Shown here: piece by piece, positions 58,782-64,000 of the stretch | Position numbering within the stretch: position 1 is the stretch's first letter | Layout of the letters: the number at the start of each line of letters is the position of its first letter | Assembly: GCA_965279115.1 (NCBI GenBank) | Contig: OZ257137.1 | Span: 1,922,001 to 1,986,000 of the forward strand | Length of the DNA: 64,000 bases | Direction of reading: 5' to 3' | DNA from: JAEUOS01 sp965279115 | GTDB lineage: Bacteria > Pseudomonadota > Gammaproteobacteria > Burkholderiales > JAEUOS01 | Notes under the pieces: model-generated | Database searches by the model: none | The model's input: only the letters and a program-made list of their open reading frames with translations | What the model was told of the DNA's origin: nothing | Position numbers and translations under genes: made by a program

Positions 58782-60646
58782 TCAGCCCGCCTGCGCGGCA
58801 GGGGTGGCAAGCGAGAATTCCACCACTGTGCCCACCCCGAGGCTGCTGCGCATGCGCACGTCACCGCCATGCGCACGCACGATCCGCCGTACCACCGACA
58901 AGCCCACCCCGGTACCGGCGAACTCGCTACGGGAATGCATGCGCTGGAAGGGCTGGAACAGCAGTTGCGCGCCGCGCATGTCGAATCCGGCGCCATTGTC
59001 CGCGACCCGATACCAGACCACCCCGCTTTCCACATGCGCATCGACAGCGATCGCCGGTTGCGCCGCACGACCCGTGAACTTGAACGCGTTCTCCAGCAGG
59101 TTCTGCCACACCTGGCCCACCAGCACCGGATCGGCACTGGCCGGCGGCAGTGCGGAGACCCGGAAGTCGACGCGCTGGTCTGCGCGCCCCGCCGTAACGA
59201 GCTTCCATGCCTGTTCGGCCTCGGCGTTCATGTCGACCTCGCGCCTTTCGATGCGGGTCCGCCCGATCCTCGACAGGCGGGCAAGGCCTTCGAGCATGCC
59301 CGACATGCGCTCGACGGCGTTCTCGATCTGCCGTGCATTGCTGATGGCCGCTTCGACGTCCCCGTCCGCCAGGTCACCACGCAACATGCCGGCAAATCCG
59401 CCAATGGCCCGCAGCGGCGCGCGCAGGTCGTGCGAGACCGCGTCGGTGAATGCCTGAAGCGATTCCTCGCTCGCATCGGCCCGAGTGCGTTGTGCGGCGA
59501 GATCCTGCTCCTTGTCGCGCATCGCCGCGACCAGGGCCTCGAATTCCTCGCGCAGCGCCGCGTCGCCACGCAGCGACTCGCTGACCTCGCGCACAACGCT
59601 CAACACCTCCGGGGCCGCGCCGGTTTCGATGCGAGTACCGGACATCAGGAAGTAGGCGCGGGGGCTCCCTTCTGGTTGCCATTCGAAGGCCAGATTCTCG
59701 TACGTACCATGCTCTTCCAGCAGGCGGCGCGCCAGCGCCACGACGCCGGAACCGGAGAAGGCTGGCAGGTTCTCCACGCGACGGCCCAGCAGCGCGTCGC
59801 GCGGTAGGCGGGTCAGTCGGCAAAACGCATCGTTGGCCTCGACCAACCTGCCCGCGGATGTCACCATCATGGCATCCGGATTGCGCGTGAAAGCCTGGTC
59901 GAGCTTTTGCCTTGCTGTCGCAAGTTCGCGTTCGGCCGCCTCGCGGCGCTGCCGCTCAACGCGCAGTCGTGCGCGACGGTTACGCAGGCGCCATGCCAGC
60001 CAGGTCACGACCGCGCCCGCCAGCACAACCAGGCCGACGAGCAGCACGTTCTCCACCAGCACGCGCCGTTCCAGGCCGACCCGCACCGCGCTTTCGTGAT
60101 GACTGGAGAGCCATTTGATGCGCAGTGCCTCAAGTCGCCCGTCGCGTTCGAGTTGCTCGATCAGGCCGTCGAGGCGCTGCTTCAACGCCTCGTTGCCAGG
60201 AGCGACGGCGAATCCATAGGCCACTAGGCGCAGGCTGGCCTTGCTGGCCTCGACCCCCTCGACCACCTTGCGTGCGAGCAGGTCGTCGCGACGACGTCGA
60301 TGCTTCGGTTCCGGAACGCCGATTCTATGTCGCGCCAATCCTGCTGGCGGATCTCGAACGTCAACCCGCCGGCGCGCTCCAGTTCGCGCAGGAGCTCGAC
60401 CTGAAATCCCTGCGGCTCGCCCCGCGCGTCCTGAAATTCGAATGGCGCGAAGGCGCGGTCGGCACCGTACACCAGTCGCGCCTGCGACCATGCGGGACCG
60501 ACGGCGGTCGAAATCGCGATCGCCAGACAGGACCACAGGAGGGCGGCACGCACGATCCGCCGTGCGACGCTGCCGATCATTGCCCGGACCGCCGACAACC
60601 GCGACGGCCGCGCTCCGCGCGTCTTGAACCAGTCACCCGCATGCAT
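58782..60646 (-). pseudogene. Membrane sensor histidine kinase with internal deletion and frameshift in its periplasmic domain
   Basis: The C-terminal part (up to about 60290) reads in one frame: end of an SBP_bac_3 domain (YGFAVAPGNEALKQRLDGLIEQLE), a membrane helix (VLLVGLVVLAGAVVTWLAW), PAS, coiled coil, H-box DAVSHDLRAPLRAIGGF and ATPase motifs (LLENAFKFT, DNGAGFD, GTGVGLSVV), all intact. The N-terminal part (signal peptide, then ARLVYGADRAFAPFEFQDARGEPQGFQVELLRELE to SIDVVA) is in another frame and stops at 60224. Joined, the periplasmic domain is about 127 residues against the usual 220 or so, so roughly 95 codons are missing. The start is ATG 60646 or 60580. Confidence 0.82.
60282..60295. 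repeat. 14-bp perfect palindrome at the sensor-kinase deletion junction
   Basis: GTCGTCGCGACGAC is a perfect inverted repeat exactly where homology to the solute-binding domain switches reading frame. Short palindromes and repeats promote slipped-strand deletion and also cause sequencing or assembly errors in GC-rich DNA, so it marks the junction whichever explanation holds. Confidence 0.75.
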
Positions 60647-60729
60647 CCCGATACTTTCCCCGCCCCTCCCCGGGGTCCGCAATCCGTACATTGCAAGGCC
60701 CGGCCGCAACTGCTCGGCCTGCGCGAAGT

Positions 60730-61848
60730 TCACCCCAGGCTGGCGTAGCGCTCCAGATGGTGGTCTGCGTCCCCAAACCGCTGCGCGATGGTGGTCAGGC
60801 GCCGAAAGGTATGCGAAACCTTCATCTCCTCGGTCATGCCCATGCCGCCGTGCAGCTGGATGGCTTCCTGGCTGATCTTGCGTGCCGCATCGGCGATGCG
60901 CACCTTCGCCGCGGACACGGCACGCGCGCGCTCGCGCGGGGCGGCGCCGCCGTCGATGCGGCAAGCCGCGAGAATGGCCATGGAACGCGCCTGCTCGCAT
61001 TCGATGACCATGTCGACCATGCGATGCTGCAGTGCCTGGAAGGCGCCAATGGGCGTGCCGAACTGCTTGCGCGTCTTGAGATATTCGAGGGTGGCGTCGC
61101 ATGCGTACTTCATGGCGCCAACCCCGTCGGCGCAGAGCAGCGTGGTGGCGAAATCGAGGGCTTCGTCGATGGCGGCCTGCGCGCCACCCGCGGCCCCGAC
61201 AAGCGCGTCCGCGCCCACCATGACGCCGTCGAGGCGCACGTCACCGGCGCGCTGGCCATCCACCGTGCGGTACGCATTGATGCTCACACCGGCCGCGTCG
61301 CGATCGATCATGAACAGGCTGGCGCCGCCGTCGGTGGCGACCGACACCAGGATGTACTGCGCCAGCGGCGCGCCGATCACCACCGTTTTCTCGCCATCGA
61401 TGCGCCACCCGACCCCATCGCGCGCGGCCCTGGTGCCGGCTGGCGCGGTTTCGTAGCGCCGGCCGCGCTCCAGGTACGCGAAGGCGATGCGCCGGCTGCC
61501 GTCGATCACGCCCGGCAGCAGCGCCGCGCGCTGCGCCGCCGACCCGGTGCGCGCCAAAAGGCGCGCCGCCAGGCCCACGGAATCGAGCAAAGGCTCGACC
61601 ACCAGCGCCTCGCCGCAGGCTTCCATCGCCGACATCAGGTCGACCGCGCCTCCGCCGAAGCCGCCATCCTCTTCGGCGAACGGAATGGCCGTCAGGCCCA
61701 TCTCGGCAAACGCCGCCCACGCGGCTTCGCTGATGCCTGTCGGGGAATTGATGGCGGCCTTGCGCGCCTCGAACCCGTATTCATTGGCCAGGTACTTGCG
61801 CAAAGAGTCGGCAAGCAGTTGTTGTTCTTCGCTGAAATCGAAATCCAT
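60730..61848 (-). CDS. Acyl-CoA dehydrogenase family protein (second of a pair)
   Basis: FAD-dependent dehydrogenase of 372 residues. It starts MDFDFSEEQQLLADSLRKYLANEYGFEARK; the middle domain is short in conserved FAD contacts (IAFAYLERGRRYETAPAGTRA in place of the usual TEP motif), and the C-terminus has QFGTPIGAFQALQHRMVDMVIECEQARSMAILAA and IQLHGGMGMTEEMKVSHTFRRL. This is the alpha-type or less conserved partner seen in heterodimeric ACAD pairs such as those of steroid and terpenoid breakdown. It lies 13 bp after the other dehydrogenase gene, so they probably form one enzyme. Confidence 0.92.
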   Translation of the reverse strand: MDFDFSEEQQLLADSLRKYLANEYGFEARKAAINSPTGISEAAWAAFAEMGLTAIPFAEEDGGFGGGAVDLMSAMEACGEALVVEPLLDSVGLAARLLARTGSAAQRAALLPGVIDGSRRIAFAYLERGRRYETAPAGTRAARDGVGWRIDGEKTVVIGAPLAQYILVSVATDGGASLFMIDRDAAGVSINAYRTVDGQRAGDVRLDGVMVGADALVGAAGGAQAAIDEALDFATTLLCADGVGAMKYACDATLEYLKTRKQFGTPIGAFQALQHRMVDMVIECEQARSMAILAACRIDGGAAPRERARAVSAAKVRIADAARKISQEAIQLHGGMGMTEEMKVSHTFRRLTTIAQRFGDADHHLERYASLG

Positions 61849-61861
61849 GGTGTTCTCCGCC

Positions 61862-63043
61862 TCAGAGCCCGAGCGTCATCTTGGCGATGATGTTGCGCTG
61901 GATTTCGTTGGAACCCGCATAGATGCTGGTCTTGCGGTAGTTGAAGTAACGCGGCGAATAGCGCGACACCACCGGGTCGACCGCGCCGCCATCCACGCCA
62001 GCGAAGGGCTGGGCCTCCGGGCCGGCCGCCTGCATCATCAGTTCGGTGATGGCCTGCTGCACCTCGGTTCCGCGGATCTTCAGCATGGACACATCCGCCC
62101 CGGGCGGCTGGCCGGTCTTGCGCATCTTGTCGAGAAAGCGCATCGCGGTGAGTTCAAGCGCGTCGAGTTCGATTTCAGTGCGCGACAGGCGGTCGCGGAA
62201 ACGCGCGTCGTCCATCAGCGGTCGGCCGCCTTTCTGCTCGCGCGCGGCCAGTGCGCGCAGCGCCGCCAGTTCGCGCCTTGATGCGCCCACGCTGGCGCTA
62301 CCCATGCGTTCGTGCCCCAGCAGGTACTTGGCCACCGTCCAGCCCTTGTTCTCTTCGTAGATCAGGTTTTCGACCGGCACCTTCACGTCATCGAAGAATA
62401 TCTCGTTGACCTCATGTCCGCCGTCCATCAGGATCAGCGGCCGCACGGTGATGCCCGGGGTCTTCATGTCGATCAACAGGAAGCTGATGCCCTCCTGGCG
62501 CTTGGCCACCGAGGCATCGGTGCGCACCAGGCAGAAGATCCAGTCGCCGTAGTGTCCCAGCGTGGTCCAGATCTTCTGGCCGTTGACGAGGTAATGGTCG
62601 CCCTGCCGATCGGCTCGGGTCTTGAGCGCCGCCAGGTCGGACCCGGCGCCGGGCTCCGAATAGCCCTGTACCCAGAAATCCTCGCCTTCACGAATGCGCG
62701 GCAGGAAACGCTCCTTCTGCGCCGGTGTGCCGAATCGCAACAGCACCGAGGCGCACATGTTGGGGCCGAAAGGCGGCAGGTTGGGCGCGCCGGCCACGCC
62801 AAACTCCTCCTCGAAGATGTAGCGCTGGGTGATGTTCCAGCCAGTGCCTCCCCATTCCTTTGGCCAGTGCGGCACCGACCAGCCCTTGGCGGCCAGGATC
62901 TTGTGCCAGCGGATGAAATCCTCGCGCGCCAGGTGGCGATAGGTGGTGACCTTCTCGCGAATGTCGGCCGGCAGGTTGGCGGCAAGCCAGGCCCGCACCT
63001 CCTGGCGAAAGGTCTCTTCTTCAATTGAGTAGTTCAAATCCAT
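61862..63043 (-). CDS. Acyl-CoA dehydrogenase family protein (first of a pair)
   Basis: FAD-dependent dehydrogenase of 393 residues. It begins MDLNYSIEEETFRQEVRAWLAANLPADIREKV and has the full FAD-binding motif WVQGYSEPGAGSDLAALKTRADRQGDHYLVNGQKIWTT plus the C-terminal TSIYAGSNEIQRNIIAKMTLGL. It is the better conserved member of the two-gene pair and probably carries the catalytic base. The ATG at 63043 has GGAG seven bases upstream; another ATG is at 63055. The substrate acyl-CoA is not indicated by the sequence. Confidence 0.94.
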   Translation of the reverse strand: MDLNYSIEEETFRQEVRAWLAANLPADIREKVTTYRHLAREDFIRWHKILAAKGWSVPHWPKEWGGTGWNITQRYIFEEEFGVAGAPNLPPFGPNMCASVLLRFGTPAQKERFLPRIREGEDFWVQGYSEPGAGSDLAALKTRADRQGDHYLVNGQKIWTTLGHYGDWIFCLVRTDASVAKRQEGISFLLIDMKTPGITVRPLILMDGGHEVNEIFFDDVKVPVENLIYEENKGWTVAKYLLGHERMGSASVGASRRELAALRALAAREQKGGRPLMDDARFRDRLSRTEIELDALELTAMRFLDKMRKTGQPPGADVSMLKIRGTEVQQAITELMMQAAGPEAQPFAGVDGGAVDPVVSRYSPRYFNYRKTSIYAGSNEIQRNIIAKMTLGL

Positions 63044-63055
63044 TCGAGTCTCCAT

Positions 63056-63262
63056 GTGGCGCCAGTCGCCAGCGAACGCAATCAACAGGAATCGCGGCAG
63101 CCTGGATCAATCGCGCAATTTTTAAAGCATTGTAAATGACCAGTCCTGACGTTATTATTCGCCGCCAATCTGGTTATATTGACCATATCATCCAAACAAC
63201 AACCATCGCTCATTGCCAACCGGTTTTTCGCAACTCCGGCACGACGAAGGTACATTTTTGAC
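63056..63262. promoter_or_regulatory. AT-rich divergent promoter region between the acyl-CoA dehydrogenase pair and the PAS protein
   Basis: This 207-bp gap is clearly richer in A and T than the genes around it (runs such as AATTTTTAAAGCATTG and GTTATTATTCG) and must carry both divergent promoters. An imperfect dyad TGGTTATATTGACCA at 63171-63185 could be an operator; five of seven paired positions match. No small gene is seen in it. Confidence 0.45.
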
Positions 63263-64000
63263 ATGGACAATAGCGACCAGGCCACGCAGCGCATTGCCCC
63301 CGCAGAAGGCGGATCGCTCTATTTGCAGGCGTTCGACGCCCTGCCCATGGGCATTGTGTTTCAGGATGCCCAAGGCGCGATCACCCAGGCAAATCCCGCG
63401 GCGCAGCGGATCCTCGGAATGAGTTTCGACCGGATGCGCGGCGTGACTTCGGTCGACCCGCGCTGGCGGACCGTTCGCGAAGATGGCACACCGTTCCCCG
63501 GCACCGAGCACCCCGCGATGGTGGCATTGCGAACCGGCAAGCCGGTCGTCGACGTGCGCATGGGCGTGCACAATCCGCAACGCGAAGCCATTGCGTGGAT
63601 CAACGTCAAGGCTTTCCCGATATTCGCCAAGCATTCCGGCGCCATTCAGGGCGTTTTTGCACTGTTCGAAGACATCACTCACAGCCTGGTCGCCGAGCGC
63701 GACCTCGCCATGCAGGAGAAGCGGCTCGCCGCGCTGATCTCGGCCACGCCTGTCGGAGTCTTCGAAACCGATGCTGCGGGCAGGTGCACCTTCGTCAACA
63801 CGCGCTGGGCTGAGATCGCCGGGATTCCTGCTCATGACGCCCTGGGCGATGGCTGGACCGCGGCCCTGCATCCGGACGACAAGGAAAAGATCTTTACCGA
63901 ATGGCGCAAAGCAGCATCCAACGCATATCCCTTCAGGCTCGAGTATCGTTTCCGGGATCCTGCCGGACAGATCACCTGGGTGCTGGGACAGACCCGCAAG
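63263..64000 (+). CDS. PAS-domain sensory protein (partial, cut by right edge)
   Basis: Open from ATG 63263 to the window end, 246 residues and no stop. It starts MDNSDQATQRIAPAEG, then a first PAS domain (LYLQAFDALPMGIVFQDAQGAITQANPAAQRILGM) ending with VFALFEDITHSLVAERDLAMQEKR, and a second PAS domain (LAALISATPVGVFETDAAGRCTFVNTRWAEIAG...WTAALHPDDKEKIFTEW). The pattern TPVGVFETDAAG...VNxRWxEIxG is common in histidine kinases and diguanylate cyclases; the output domain lies beyond the edge. No signal peptide or membrane segment is visible, so it is cytoplasmic. Confidence 0.88.
   Translation, partial: MDNSDQATQRIAPAEGGSLYLQAFDALPMGIVFQDAQGAITQANPAAQRILGMSFDRMRGVTSVDPRWRTVREDGTPFPGTEHPAMVALRTGKPVVDVRMGVHNPQREAIAWINVKAFPIFAKHSGAIQGVFALFEDITHSLVAERDLAMQEKRLAALISATPVGVFETDAAGRCTFVNTRWAEIAGIPAHDALGDGWTAALHPDDKEKIFTEWRKAASNAYPFRLEYRFRDPAGQITWVLGQTRK

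Noticed and set aside
1..64000. CRISPR arrays, tRNA or rRNA genes, insertion sequences and integrases.
   Set aside because: Reading through the intergenic gaps showed no regularly spaced repeats, cloverleaf-like segments or transposase-type proteins; all gaps are under about 260 bp.

Overview
The window is GC-rich, tightly packed DNA whose gene families point to a betaproteobacterium of the Burkholderiales, probably near the Alcaligenaceae/Bordetella side. The main clue is nine Bug/TctC-type periplasmic receptors in 64 kb. The lineage is inferred from gene families only; there is no rRNA or other marker gene here.

Region 1 (1-18,211, minus strand) is one continuous run of 20 co-oriented genes with gaps of 0-81 bp and several ATGA overlaps. 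It encodes 4-hydroxybenzoate 3-hydroxylase (PobA) and the protocatechuate 4,5-cleavage pathway: LigA/LigB ring cleavage, LigC dehydrogenase, LigI lactonase, LigJ hydratase and LigK aldolase, ending in pyruvate plus oxaloacetate. Mixed in are four Bug receptors, a family-3 solute-binding lipoprotein, a LivKHMG-type ABC importer (cut by the left edge), two extra amidohydrolases, a metallo-beta-lactamase-fold protein and a DUF1932 dehydrogenase. No oxalomesaconate tautomerase (LigU/PmdU) is seen. A divergent LysR gene at 18,381 is the likely regulator.

Region 2 (18.4-34.8 kb) holds an orphan ATP synthase c-subunit gene, a Bug-Rieske oxygenase pair, an M20 peptidase, a VOC protein divergent from a MarR regulator with a palindrome between them, a UMF1-type MFS transporter, threonine aldolase and a fused acyl-CoA:carboxylate CoA-transferase. 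A plus-strand cluster follows: Bug receptor, cysteine hydrolase, large alpha/beta hydrolase, glutathionyl-hydroquinone reductase, and a second alpha/beta hydrolase broken by an in-frame TAG.

Region 3 (34.8-39.4 kb) looks less GC-rich and different in content: three ABC_sub_bind-type solute-binding paralogues without permease or ATPase, a VapBC toxin-antitoxin pair and a small TfoX-like protein.

Region 4 (39.5-50.0 kb) has a quinone reductase, two Bug receptors, a type III CoA-transferase, the fused B12-dependent mutase IcmF with a 16-bp LiuR-like palindrome upstream, two tandem cupins and an FMN-dependent alpha-hydroxy-acid dehydrogenase.

Region 5 (50.0-64.0 kb) has an acyl-CoA dehydrogenase-PAS histidine kinase-response regulator operon linked by GTGA overlaps, a Bug-nitronate monooxygenase-ferredoxin-P450 operon, a PanB-like protein lacking the usual metal ligands, a sensor kinase whose periplasmic domain carries an internal deletion and frameshift, two acyl-CoA dehydrogenases and a PAS protein running off the right edge.

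Overall this is a catabolic region for aromatic and carboxylic acids in which receptor genes are repeatedly placed beside different enzymes. I saw no tRNA, rRNA, CRISPR array or insertion sequence, and no gene-free stretch longer than about 260 bp.
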